Shown: positions 1-18,004, counted from the stretch's first letter. The stretch: DNA of 64,000 nt from Deinococcus sp. LM3 (GCF_002017875.1 NZ_MUFV01000001.1:1623001-1687000); one strand, 5' to 3'. Program-made: numbers and translations. Notes: generated by a model not told the origin, from the sequence alone.

Positions 1-32
1 AAACTCGGCCTGTGCAGCGGGGAATTCTCACC

Positions 33-776
33 ATGCCGCACTATGCTCGCGATTGCATGAAGGTGGCCTGGCCTCTCCCCGCAGTAGTGATGACGCTCGG
101 CCTGTCGATGTCTGGCCTGAGCAGCAGCGCTCCCACGCCGCCCGCGCTACCGGCCGGCTGGCAGCCCCGGCTCGCGGCGCTGCTGCCCGCCACCTCACAG
201 ACCGTCACGCTGCTCGAACGGCGGCCCAGTATCTCCACGGTGGAACTGCAGCTGCGGGTCGCCAGTGTCGGCGGGAACCCGCAGGCGCTGCAGCAGGTGA
301 TCGTGAACGCCGCGCGCGGCCTGCAACCCACCTACGACGAACGCCTGGGCATCTCCCGCGAGGACTTCAAACGCTACGTGGTCTTCCAGGAGATCCTGGC
401 GTCCACCGGCAAGACCTTCCGGCTGGCCGTCACGCGCGACGCCAACCAGATCACCTTCGGGGACGGCCCACTGATGAACGGCGTCCTGAAGGGGGTCAGC
501 ATCGACCTGAAAACCGGCGAGATGCGCGGCCCGGAAGGATTCAGTGCCCGCCCCACCAGCGTCACGCCCAGCACGGCGCCGGACCAGGGGCTGGACGTGC
601 GCAGCGGCTTCCAGTGGCGCATTGCGGGCAGCAACGCCACCAGCGGCAACGGCGTGCGCGGCACCCTGAGCCTCCTGCAACTCACCAGCGGGCGGGTGGT
701 GCTCAGTTACACCCGCACCAGCATGATCCGCCGCTCGGTCGATACCGGCGAACTGATCGTCGAGTACACCCGCTGA
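33..776 (+). CDS. secreted hypothetical protein
   Basis: I do not recognise a family. The reading frame opens at the window edge; the ATG at 33 has a weak GGGGA nine bases upstream and is preferred, but the ATG at 57 gives a more classical signal peptide (charged K, then a hydrophobic run of about 20 residues ending near SSSA). The remaining ~215 residues are soluble, without cysteine pairs or repeats, and end in a beta-rich segment. Probably exported to the envelope or outside. It stands alone, about 100 bp before the subtilase gene, which has its own start region. Function unknown; the start is uncertain, the coding call is good. Confidence 0.7.
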   Translation: MPHYARDCMKVAWPLPAVVMTLGLSMSGLSSSAPTPPALPAGWQPRLAALLPATSQTVTLLERRPSISTVELQLRVASVGGNPQALQQVIVNAARGLQPTYDERLGISREDFKRYVVFQEILASTGKTFRLAVTRDANQITFGDGPLMNGVLKGVSIDLKTGEMRGPEGFSARPTSVTPSTAPDQGLDVRSGFQWRIAGSNATSGNGVRGTLSLLQLTSGRVVLSYTRTSMIRRSVDTGELIVEYTR

Positions 777-880
777 GCGGCCCACCCGCCAGCCGACCCT
801 GACCCCCGGCTGACGGCAGGTCAAGGCTTCCTCACGTTCCCTTCAGGGCGAGTCACGCACGGGCGCATAGGCTGAACCTC

Positions 881-3412
<2,532 letters not shown>

Positions 3413-3542
3413 CCGCCAGGCGGCTGGGGGCGGGGCGCTGATCGGGGCGTCCCGCCCCCCAGCCCGTACCGGGTGGGCGCGGCCCAACGTTTCTTGGCTG
3501 GATTCCCACCCGTCTGCCGGAATCACTTCGTAGGGTGAGGGC

Positions 3543-3959
3543 ATGACGACCCTCAGTGACATCATGACCAGCGACCTGACCACCGTGGACCGCGGCGCGA
3601 CCCTGAAGGAAGTGGCCCTGCTGATGCGCGAGCAGGACATCGGGAACGTGCTGATCATGGACGGTGACACCCTGGCCGGCATCCTGACCGACCGGGACAT
3701 CGTGGTGCGGGCCGTGGCGTACGGGCACGACCTGGGCAGCGAGGCCAGCGATTACGCCACCGGCAACGTGTTCACCCTCGACGCCGCTGCTGACGTAGCG
3801 GAGGCGGCCCAAGAGATGGCACAGCGGCAGTTGCGCCGCCTGCCGGTCACGCGGGAAGGCCGGGTGGTCGGCATCGTGAGCCTCGCGGACCTCGCCACGC
3901 GCACGCATTCCGGCGCGGACGAGCAGGCGTTGCAGGGCATCAGCCAGCCCACCATCTGA
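3543..3959 (+). CDS. CBS-domain protein (two tandem CBS motifs)
   Basis: 138 residues made almost wholly of a CBS pair. CBS1 starts at residue 1 (DIMTSDLTTVDRG) and carries the typical GILTDRDIV segment near residue 50; CBS2 has the matching VVGIVSLADLA near residue 115. Such stand-alone CBS pairs (Bateman modules) bind adenine nucleotides and act as energy or ligand sensors in the cytoplasm. No catalytic domain is fused. ATG start seven bases after a GGTGAGG sequence. Monocistronic. The partner protein cannot be told from context. Confidence 0.9.
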   Translation: MTTLSDIMTSDLTTVDRGATLKEVALLMREQDIGNVLIMDGDTLAGILTDRDIVVRAVAYGHDLGSEASDYATGNVFTLDAAADVAEAAQEMAQRQLRRLPVTREGRVVGIVSLADLATRTHSGADEQALQGISQPTI

Positions 3960-4070
3960 ACGCCGCACCCGCAGGAGGGGCGCGCCCTTGCCCGGCGTGC
4001 CCCTTCACTGTTCCTTGATTGGCGTGGGCGCCCTTGCCCTCGCACGCCCCCGGAGGTCTACGGTGAGGGC

Positions 4071-5039
4071 ATGACTCCGATCAAGAGCCCACTGGCCCCC
4101 CGCGCCGACGCCACCACCGTCCTCGCACACACTGATCTACATGGCCGCACCGCCGTCGTGACCGGCGCGGCGTCCGGTCTGGGGGTGGAAACGGTTCGTG
4201 CCCTCCTGAGCGCCGGCGCGCGGGTGATCATGCCGGTGCGCGACACGGCGCGCGGCGAGCAGGTCGCCCGCGATCTCGCCCAGGAGACCGGGAACAGCGA
4301 TGTGCACGTCCTTCACCTGGATCTTGGGTCGCTCGCCTCGGTGCGGCAGGCGGCGGCGGCAATCCTGGCCGCCGCACCCCGCATTCACATCCTGATCAAC
4401 AACGCGGGCGTCATGGCCACCCCGCAGGGCCTGACCGCCGACGGCTTCGAGACGCAGTTCGGTACGAATCACCTGGGTCACTTCCAGCTGACCCGCCTGC
4501 TGATGCCGGCCCTGCTGGCCGCCGCGCCCGCCCGCGTGGTGTCCCTGAGCAGCAGCGCGCACCGCCTCAGCGACATCCGCTGGGACGACCCGAACTTCCA
4601 GACCACTCCCTACGATCCCTGGCAGGCATACGGGCAGAGCAAGACCGCCAACGCCCTGTTCGCCGTCGAACTGAACCGCCGCTACGGCCCGCAGGGCGTC
4701 ACCGCAAACGCCGTTCACCCCGGAGGCATCATGACCGGCCTGCAAAAGCACATGCCGGAAGGCGAGGCGCAGCGCCGGGGCTGGATCGACGAGAACGGCG
4801 TGCCCAACCCCGCCTTCAAAACCCCTGCCCAGGGGGCCAGCACCAGCGTGTGGGCTGCCACCGCCCCCGAACTGGACGGCGTGGGCGGCCTGTTCCTGGA
4901 GGACCTGCAACAGAGCACTCCGCTGGACGAGGCGAACCCCAGTCCGCTGTTCGGGTACAGACCCCACGCGCTCGACGCTGACAGCGCCCGCCGCCTGTGG
5001 ACGCTCAGCGATCAGATGATCGAACAGACCGGGCAGTAA
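4071..5039 (+). CDS. short-chain dehydrogenase/reductase (retinol-dehydrogenase-like SDR)
   Basis: 322 residues. Rossmann glycine motif TGAASGLG at 31-38, the NNAG motif near residue 107, and the catalytic YxxxK as Tyr187/Lys191 (AYGQSK). The active-site serine run LSSSAH lies upstream as expected. This places it in the NADP-type classical SDRs closest to the retinol dehydrogenase/WW-domain oxidoreductase group, which reduce or oxidise small alcohols and aldehydes. The substrate cannot be named. The C-terminal WAATAPELDGVGGLFLEDL segment is typical of this subgroup. Followed after 15 bp by a strong hairpin terminator. Confidence 0.92.
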   Translation: MTPIKSPLAPRADATTVLAHTDLHGRTAVVTGAASGLGVETVRALLSAGARVIMPVRDTARGEQVARDLAQETGNSDVHVLHLDLGSLASVRQAAAAILAAAPRIHILINNAGVMATPQGLTADGFETQFGTNHLGHFQLTRLLMPALLAAAPARVVSLSSSAHRLSDIRWDDPNFQTTPYDPWQAYGQSKTANALFAVELNRRYGPQGVTANAVHPGGIMTGLQKHMPEGEAQRRGWIDENGVPNPAFKTPAQGASTSVWAATAPELDGVGGLFLEDLQQSTPLDEANPSPLFGYRPHALDADSARRLWTLSDQMIEQTGQ

Positions 5040-5053
5040 CCCTGAAACGCAGG

Positions 5054-5085
5054 AAGCCCCCCGGAGCTGATGAGCCGGGGGGCTT
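5054..5085 (+). terminator. rho-independent-type terminator after the SDR gene
   Basis: A perfect 11-bp stem (AAGCCCCCCGG at 5054-5064 with CCGGGGGGCTT at 5075-5085) and a 10-base loop lie 15 bp past the SDR stop codon. The T-run is short, as is common in high-GC genomes. Confidence 0.8.
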
Positions 5086-5140
5086 CGCATAGGGGGCTGC
5101 ACTGAATTCAAGTCATTCCGGGCCGCCCGGTGGCCCCCTC

Positions 5141-5275
5141 ATACGGATTCCGTTTGTTTCGCTGACAGATCGGAACACCACCGATCTGCCAGCTCCACGT
5201 CCGGAACCCGTTTTTCTTCTACTCGCTCCGCTCGGATTGAACGGGCTTTGCAGCCCATTCAATCGGAGTCCGTAT
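5141..5275. repeat. ~136-bp interspersed repeat, copy 1
   Basis: Bounded by near-perfect terminal inverted repeats (ATACGGATTCCG left; CGGAGTCCGTAT right, 11/12 complementary). Two internal hairpins: a 13-bp stem around 5160-5192 (GCTGACAGATCGG paired with CCGATCTGCCAGC, one mismatch) and a second near 5234-5263. It matches copies at 28362-28497 and 40698-40833. It carries no credible gene. Non-autonomous MITE-like or small non-coding repeat, a class known from Deinococcus genomes. Confidence 0.9.
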
Positions 5276-5298
5276 CACCCTTCCGTCGCTCCGCTCCT

Positions 5299-5321
5299 CC
5301 CTCCCTCTCCCGCAAGGGGAG
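5299..5321. repeat. solitary REP-like palindrome (CCCTCTCC...GGAGAGGG)
   Basis: A GC-rich palindrome with a GCAA loop, just beyond the 136-bp repeat and before the dnaJ 3' end. The same palindrome occurs in both arms flanking the DUF559 gene at 61.6 kb, so this is a solo member of that repeat family. It could also serve as the dnaJ terminator. Confidence 0.65.
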
Positions 5322-5383
5322 AGGGCGAACGGCCAGCAGTCATGCGGGAAGGGAGTCGGGCTCCTCCCGTATCCGTTCAGGAT

Positions 5384-6298
5384 TTACCCCAGGTCGCGCA
5401 GTCGGCGGTACAGGTCCTTCTGCTCGTCGCTCAGGGTGGCGGGCACGGTCACGTTCAGGCGCACGTACAGGTCGCCGCGCGTGCCGTCCTTCTTTGGCCA
5501 GCCCTGACCGCGCAGCCGCATACGCCGGCCGCCGCTGCTGCCTGGGGGTACGCTCAGGTTGCCCTTGCCGCCCAGGGTCTGCACGGTCACGTCTCCGCCC
5601 AGCGCCGCGACGGGGGCGGGCACGTCCACGCTGGTGGTCAGGTGGTCGCCGTCCAGTTCGAAGCGGGCGTCTTCCAGCACTCGGATGGTCAGCAGGACGT
5701 CCCCGCCGCCCGGTCCCTGCCCGGCCAGTCGCAGGCGGGCGCCGTCGCGCGTGCCGGCCGGGACGCGCAGGCTCAGGCGTTTGCCGTCCACGTTGATGAC
5801 CTCGTCCGAACCGCTGAACGCCTCGGCCAGCGTGACCTGCAATTCGCCTTCCACGTTCTGCACGAAGCGCCGCCCGCCGCCCATCCCGCCGCCGCCCAGC
5901 AGGTCTTCCAGGTTGACCTGCGCGCCGCCCGGAAAGCCCTGGCCCGCGCCGCCGCGCCGCCCGGTCTGCCCGAACAGTCCCTGGAAGAAATCACTGAACT
6001 GTCCCGGATCGAAGCCCGAGAAGTCCCCGCCCTGAAACCCGCCGCCCGCGCCGGGGCCGCCGTAGCCGGGCGGGACCTGCCCGGTGTGCCCGAACTGGTC
6101 GAATACCTGCCGTTTCTCGGGGTCGGAGAGGACGGCGTACGCCTCGCCGATCTCCTTGAACCGCTCGGCGGCCTTCTCGTCCCCGGCGTTCTTGTCCGGG
6201 TGGTACTGCTTGGCGAGTTTGCGGTACGCGCTCTTGATGTCCGCCTCGGACGCCCCGCGGGAGACGCCGAGCACGTCGTAGTAATCCTTGTAAGCCAT
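5384..6298 (-). CDS. dnaJ: DnaJ-type co-chaperone lacking the zinc finger
   Basis: 304 residues. The J-domain (1-70) has the HPD motif (YHPDKN) that stimulates DnaK ATPase. A Gly/Phe-rich stretch (~75-130) leads directly into the two beta-sandwich substrate-binding domains; none of the CxxCxGxG zinc motifs is present, so it is a type II/CbpA-like DnaJ, as in Thermus. It hands unfolded proteins to DnaK in the cytoplasm. The start is fixed by AAGGAGG seven bases upstream. Last gene of the dnaK-grpE-VF530-dnaJ cluster, 91 bp after the VF530 gene. The next region downstream is repeat-rich. Confidence 0.95.
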   Translation of the reverse strand: MAYKDYYDVLGVSRGASEADIKSAYRKLAKQYHPDKNAGDEKAAERFKEIGEAYAVLSDPEKRQVFDQFGHTGQVPPGYGGPGAGGGFQGGDFSGFDPGQFSDFFQGLFGQTGRRGGAGQGFPGGAQVNLEDLLGGGGMGGGRRFVQNVEGELQVTLAEAFSGSDEVINVDGKRLSLRVPAGTRDGARLRLAGQGPGGGDVLLTIRVLEDARFELDGDHLTTSVDVPAPVAALGGDVTVQTLGGKGNLSVPPGSSGGRRMRLRGQGWPKKDGTRGDLYVRLNVTVPATLSDEQKDLYRRLRDLG

Positions 6299-6326
6299 GT
6301 GCGCCTCCTTCAGGCGAATGAGGACG

Positions 6327-6382
6327 GTGGGTTCAGCCCAGTGGGTTCAGCTCCGTGGGTTCAGCTCAGTGAGGTCAGGGCA
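6327..6382. repeat. four tandem 14-bp repeats upstream of dnaJ
   Basis: Units GTGGGTTCAGCCCA (6327), GTGGGTTCAGCTCC (6341), GTGGGTTCAGCTCA (6355) and a degenerate fourth (6369). They fill most of the short gap between the VF530 gene and dnaJ, just upstream of the dnaJ ribosome-binding site. Confidence 0.75.
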
Positions 6383-6389
6383 GGGCGGT

Positions 6390-6671
6390 TCAGGTGGTCA
6401 CGAGGTCGCGGTACAGCGCCTCGACCTTCGCCCGCGCCCACGGCGTGCGCCGCAGGAACTTCAGGCTGCTCTGGACGCTCGGATCGAACTGAAAGCAGCG
6501 GACCGGGACCATCCGGGCCAGTTCGTCCCAGCCGTACGCCTCGTGCAGCCGCTCGACGATCATGGCGAGCGTCACCCCATGCAGCGGGTCGCCGGAGGGT
6601 GAACGGGTGACGGTTGATGGAGTCGCAGGGGCCTCAGCCGACGCCGTCTTGTCTTCTGGGTCAACCATCAC
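6390..6671 (-). CDS. VF530-family (DUF2132) small DNA-binding protein
   Basis: 93 residues. After a ~25-residue acidic/Ser-Thr N-terminal tail, the conserved VF530 core is clear: DPLHGVTLAMIVERL, then YGWDELA, RCFQFDPSVQSSLKFLR and TPWARAKVEALY. The family is a small alpha-helical fold annotated as DNA-binding from structural work; its physiological role is not established. The SD (AGGGGG) overlaps the grpE stop codon region and the gap to grpE is only 10 bp, so it is co-transcribed and probably translationally coupled with grpE. Its position between grpE and dnaJ suggests a link to the heat-shock response; in Thermus a different small protein, DafA, is encoded next to dnaJ. Confidence 0.88.
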   Translation of the reverse strand: MMVDPEDKTASAEAPATPSTVTRSPSGDPLHGVTLAMIVERLHEAYGWDELARMVPVRCFQFDPSVQSSLKFLRRTPWARAKVEALYRDLVTT

Positions 6672-6681
6672 CGTTTCCCCC

Positions 6682-7320
6682 TCAGCCCTTCTTGCTCACG
6701 ACGACGCGGGCGGGGCGCACGAGGCGGTCGCCCATGCGGAAGCCCAGCTGGTACACCTGCACGATCACGTCGTCCTCGTCGCCCGGCACGACCTGAAGCG
6801 CCTCGTGCCACTGCGGGTCGAAGGCCTCGCCTTCCTTCCCGGTCGCTTCCAGGCCCAGGCCCGCGAACACGGTCAGGATCTTGCCCTGCACGGCCTGCAT
6901 GCCGGGAATCAGTTTGGCGGGCTCGGCGGCGCCCATGGTCACGGCGCGGTCCATGTCGTCGTACACCGGCATCAGCGCCTCGGCGGCCTTGCTTATGCCC
7001 TGGCCCTGCGCGGCAGAGACGTCTTCCTGGGTGCGGCGGCGGTAGTTCTCGAAGTCGGCGGCCAGCCGGGCCAGACGGCCCTTCAGGTCGGCGTTCTCCT
7101 TCTCCAGTTCGTCGGCGCGGCCGAGTTTCGCCATCATCTCCTGCACCTGACCGAACATGTTCTCGTCCATGCCGTCCAGGCCGGGGAACTCGGTTTCCAG
7201 GTCTTCCTGCAGGTTGTCGGTTTCGATGTCGGGGATGTCCAGGCCGTCCTCACTGACGGTTTTCGTGTGGGTATCGGTCTCGGTGGCCTCGGGGGCGGGT
7301 TTGTGCTGGTCGTCGGTCAT
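6682..7320 (-). CDS. grpE: nucleotide exchange factor GrpE
   Basis: 212 residues from the chosen ATG at 7320 (MTDDQ), which has GAGAGG eight bases upstream; an in-frame ATG at 7344 lacks a good site. An acidic disordered N-terminus (~1-70) is followed by a long coiled-coil (ELEKENADLKGRLARLAADFENYRRRTQ) and the beta-wing domain with the closing signature VYQLGFRMGDRLVRPARVVV. GrpE releases ADP from DnaK. Second gene of the heat-shock operon, 184 bp after the dnaK stop, with a hairpin in the gap that may set its level relative to dnaK. Confidence 0.96.
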   Translation of the reverse strand: MTDDQHKPAPEATETDTHTKTVSEDGLDIPDIETDNLQEDLETEFPGLDGMDENMFGQVQEMMAKLGRADELEKENADLKGRLARLAADFENYRRRTQEDVSAAQGQGISKAAEALMPVYDDMDRAVTMGAAEPAKLIPGMQAVQGKILTVFAGLGLEATGKEGEAFDPQWHEALQVVPGDEDDVIVQVYQLGFRMGDRLVRPARVVVSKKG

Positions 7321-7403
7321 CTTGGGGCCTCTCTTGCGGAACATTCCGCTCAGCTTACGGGCTGCCGGGCGTTCCTGGGGGGAATGAAGGATGAAAGAAA
7401 AGG

Positions 7404-7434
7404 GGGAGAGGAGGCGTGGCGGCCGTCCTCTCCC
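7404..7434 (-). promoter_or_regulatory. hairpin in the dnaK-grpE intergenic gap
   Basis: A 9-bp stem (GGGAGAGGA at 7404-7412 with TCCTCTCCC at 7426-7434) and 13-base loop. It could be a partial terminator or mRNA-processing site reducing grpE and dnaJ relative to dnaK. The rest of this ~180-bp gap is GC-rich sequence with no gene. Confidence 0.45.
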
Positions 7435-7504
7435 GTGGATGTTGATGCTGGTGGGCGGCCGCCTCGCCCGGCCCTCGCCTCCCCCTGGAAGGAGGGAAGG
7501 GGGG

Positions 7505-9394
<1,890 letters not shown>

Positions 9395-9466
9395 GGGAGC
9401 TCCTGTGTTGATGGTGTGAAGTGTGGGGATTTGCCGCCACGGGGGCAGCAGTTCTGATCTGCGCCC

Positions 9467-9495
9467 ATCATAGGGCCACAGTTTCGGAGTGTCAA
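9467..9495 (-). promoter_or_regulatory. sigma70-type promoter of dnaK
   Basis: On the minus strand, TTGACA (9495-9490) and TATGAT (9472-9467) are separated by exactly 17 bp, one base from perfect consensus overall. The dnaK start is 72 bp downstream. Confidence 0.88.
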
Positions 9496-9499
9496 TAGA

Positions 9500-9520
9500 G
9501 TTGAGTGCAGTACGCTCAAG
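9500..9520. promoter_or_regulatory. HAIR element (HspR operator) upstream of dnaK
   Basis: Minus strand CTTGAGC-N7-ACTCAAC, matching the HspR-associated inverted repeat CTTGAGT-N7-ACTCAAG at 12 of 14 arm positions. It ends five bases upstream of the -35 hexamer. HspR is known to control dnaK operons in Deinococcus and actinobacteria; the regulator itself is not in this window. Confidence 0.85.
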
Positions 9521-9630
9521 TTTAAGTGGTGATGCAACGCCCACCCTCCACCCGCCTCAGCATTCACACCACACCCACGCGCGACCGCCTGTACAGCAGG
9601 CCGCGCGGCCCTCGTTTACAGCCCCCGCGG

Positions 9631-10221
9631 TTACGGTTGCTCGGTCTCCAGTTGCCCCGTCTCCAGCTGCCCCACCGCGACCACCGCCGCCACGTTCCCC
9701 ACGATCCGCCCGCCCTGCCAGCGCGGCGACCCCGAGATCACCACCGAGATCAGCGACCCGTCCGCCCGGCGCAGCCGCGTCATGTACGACGAACTCTCAC
9801 CGCTCAGCCGCCGGGCGCGCGCCTGCCGCAGGCGCTCCTGATCCTCCGGCAGCGTCCACTCGAACGGCGAGCGGCCCACCACCTGCTCGGGCGTCAGGCC
9901 CAGCATCCGCGCGTACGCCGGGTTCACGTACACGAACCGCCCGTCCTCGTCCGACACGGTCAGCCCATGCTCGACCGTCTCCATGATCTGCCGCGCGAAC
10001 CCCAGCTCCTGCGCGTACGACTCCTTCAACTCCCGGTGTCCGCGCAGCATCGCCACCAGACGCGGCGCCAGCCACGCGGCCACGCCCAGCGTGAGCAGCA
10101 CCGGCAGCAGCAGCGCCCACACCACCGGGCGGGGCGCCAGCCACGCCAGCAGAAACGACTCCAGGGCCAGCAGTGCGAACAGTCCATACGCCCACCGCAA
10201 TTCCAGCAGCCCCGGCCTCAT
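9631..10221 (-). CDS. membrane-anchored PAS-domain protein without output domain
   Basis: 196 residues. Two predicted N-terminal membrane helices (~10-30 and ~33-55) are followed by a PAS domain (~70-180) with the typical FARQIMETVEHGLTVSDEDGRFVYVNPAYARMLGLT start. There is no histidine kinase, GGDEF or other effector; the chain ends in a short QLETGQLETEQP direct repeat. It may sense a signal and act through protein contacts, or be a shortened sensor. It is in the same direction as dnaK but ends 111 bp before the HAIR element, so it is a separate unit. Divergent from dnaE. Confidence 0.8.
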   Translation of the reverse strand: MRPGLLELRWAYGLFALLALESFLLAWLAPRPVVWALLLPVLLTLGVAAWLAPRLVAMLRGHRELKESYAQELGFARQIMETVEHGLTVSDEDGRFVYVNPAYARMLGLTPEQVVGRSPFEWTLPEDQERLRQARARRLSGESSSYMTRLRRADGSLISVVISGSPRWQGGRIVGNVAAVVAVGQLETGQLETEQP

Positions 10222-10363
10222 ACCTCAGCGTGAACGGCCAGACCTGTCAGGACTCTTACCCTGGACCCACCCGACGGCACGCGATCCGGCGGAAGCGGTT
10301 GCCGCCACCCGTCAAGTCCGGCCGTCACTGACAGGGCGCCCCACCCCACCCTAGACTCGGGCC

Positions 10364-15661
<5,298 letters not shown>

Positions 15662-15688
15662 TTGCGGGCGACCCCTCCGCTTGCGGAG

Positions 15689-15737
15689 AACCCCTCAGTC
15701 AGCTTCGCTGACAGCTCCCCTCAAGGGGAGCCTTTTT
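15689..15737. repeat. left inverted REP-like repeat of the DUF559 unit A
   Basis: A 49-bp sequence starting AACCCCTCAGTCAGCTTCGC, containing a short GTCAGC/GCTGAC hairpin, a CTCCCC-TCAA-GGGGAG palindrome and a T-run. It is the inverted, nearly identical copy of 16148-16200 on the far side of the DUF559 gene. A further palindrome block (CCTCCCC-TTGA-GGGGAGG, then TGCCCCC-GA-AGGGGGCG) fills 15745-15790. The T-run would also terminate dnaE transcription. Confidence 0.85.
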
Positions 15738-15798
15738 CTTTCTGCCTCCCCTTGAGGGGAGGTGCCCCCGAAGGGGGCGGAGGGGTTAGCCTTGCGCC

Positions 15799-16149
15799 AT
15801 GCGGGACACTTACACCAGAACACTTGTGCCGCGTGCGCGGGAGTTGCGGAACGCCCTGACGCCTGCTGAGCGCCGGTTGTGGTTCGATCTGCTGCGGTCG
15901 CATCCTGTGAAGTTCCGTCGGCAGGTGCCGCTGCTGGGATTCATTCTGGATTTCTACGCGCCGTCCGTGCGGTTGTGCGTCGAGCTGGACGGTCGCAGTC
16001 ATGACGGCGCGGAGGCCCAGGCGTACGATGCCGAACGGTCGCGGGTGCTGGGTGGGGCGGGGATTCGGGTGGTGCGCTTCCAGAATGCGGAGGTCATGGG
16101 GAGCCTGCCGGGCGTAGCAGCGCTGATCGAATCGGCACTCCAGCGATAA
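15799..16149 (+). CDS. DUF559 endonuclease-like protein (Vsr/PD-(D/E)xK fold), copy A
   Basis: 116 residues. Core signature LLGFILDFYAPSVRLCVELDG with likely metal ligands Asp51, Glu62 and Asp64, then DAERSRVLGGAGIRVVRFQNAEV. The family shares the fold of very-short-patch-repair endonucleases and restriction enzymes; its activity is little characterised. The gene is enclosed by inverted copies of a palindromic repeat, and its stop codon runs straight into the right copy. It lies between dnaE and pilT with no operon partner. A divergent paralogue (61587-61970) has the same arrangement, suggesting that gene plus repeats move together. Confidence 0.87.
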   Translation: MRDTYTRTLVPRARELRNALTPAERRLWFDLLRSHPVKFRRQVPLLGFILDFYAPSVRLCVELDGRSHDGAEAQAYDAERSRVLGGAGIRVVRFQNAEVMGSLPGVAALIESALQR

Positions 16150-16200
16150 AAAAGGCTCCCCTTTAAGGGGAGCTGTCAGCGAAGCTGACTGAGGGGTTTT
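16148..16200. repeat. right inverted REP-like repeat of the DUF559 unit A
   Basis: Inverted copy of 15689-15737: the reverse complement differs only in the loop (CCCCTTAAAGGGG against CCCCTCAAGGGG). It begins inside the DUF559 stop codon and ends 6 bp before the convergent pilT stop. Confidence 0.85.
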
Positions 16201-16205
16201 CCCGT

Positions 16206-17282
<1,077 letters not shown>

Positions 17283-17423
17283 GGTGCACTCAGGGTAGGA
17301 GGACGGGTCTTACAGTTTTAATGCAGAGGGGTTTTCCGGGTGGGGGGGCCGGTGGGGGTATGGGCGGGCGGGCAGGATCCGGCGCGTGTGCGCTGGTCGC
17401 TGCCCGCCTTCTTGTGGGTGGGT

Positions 17424-17987
17424 TTACTCGCCGCGCAGTTTGCGGCTTTCGAGGTCGGCGTGCTGCGTCAGGTAGCGCAGCCAGGCCTTGGTGGTCATGG
17501 GGCCGAGGCTGTTGTGCGCGATGGTCAGGGTGTCGTCGGGGGGGTTGTGGCCCAGGCGGCGGGTCAGGTCGACGGTGCCGGCGCGGGTGGTGGTGATCAG
17601 CGCCTGCAGGTCTTTCAGGGTGGTGTCCTGCGGGGGGCGGTAGGGGTGGTACGTGTCGGTCTGGTCGGGGGACGAGCCGAGGGCGGCGCTGAGGCGCTGC
17701 TGGCCCCAGCGTTCGATGCCGATGATGTGTGAGAGCAGGTCGCGGTTGGCGTGCGTGTCGGCGGCGCGGGCGGCCCGGCCGGTCAGGAGCGTCCCGGCCC
17801 GTTCGAGGCTCTGGCCGAGGTCGCTGTAGCTGCTGCGGCCGGCGGGGCGTTCCAGCACGCGGTTCACGACGAGTTCCGTGACTTCTTTCTTGCGGGTGCG
17901 GGCCACGTAGGCGGCACCGGCGGCCACGCCGACCGTGGCGACCGTGACGAGGGCGGGCACGTAGGTGGGGGTGGTCTTCTTGCTCAT
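17424..17987 (-). CDS. DinB-like protein with N-terminal membrane anchor
   Basis: 187 residues from the ATG at 17987 (MSKKTTPTYV). One hydrophobic segment (~7-25, LVTVATVGVAAGAAYVA) is followed by a four-helix domain resembling the DinB/YfiT superfamily: LLSHIIGIERWG, then IAHNSLGPMTTKAWLRYLTQHADLE with histidines at metal-ligand-like positions. Members include thiol-dependent enzymes and many uncharacterised Deinococcus proteins. Lies 18 bp after the convergent-direction-matched cyclo-ligase gene and is likely co-transcribed with it. Function not assigned. Confidence 0.75.
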   Translation of the reverse strand: MSKKTTPTYVPALVTVATVGVAAGAAYVARTRKKEVTELVVNRVLERPAGRSSYSDLGQSLERAGTLLTGRAARAADTHANRDLLSHIIGIERWGQQRLSAALGSSPDQTDTYHPYRPPQDTTLKDLQALITTTRAGTVDLTRRLGHNPPDDTLTIAHNSLGPMTTKAWLRYLTQHADLESRKLRGE

Positions 17988-18004
17988 GCCGCATGGTACG
18001 CGTT

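Noticed and set aside
6327..6382. Short tandem repeat as a CRISPR array
   Set aside because: Units are 14 bp, directly adjacent, with no unique spacers and no cas genes.
5237..6610. 457-codon plus-strand frame starting in repeat copy 1
   Set aside because: Starts inside the non-coding repeat and runs antisense to dnaJ.
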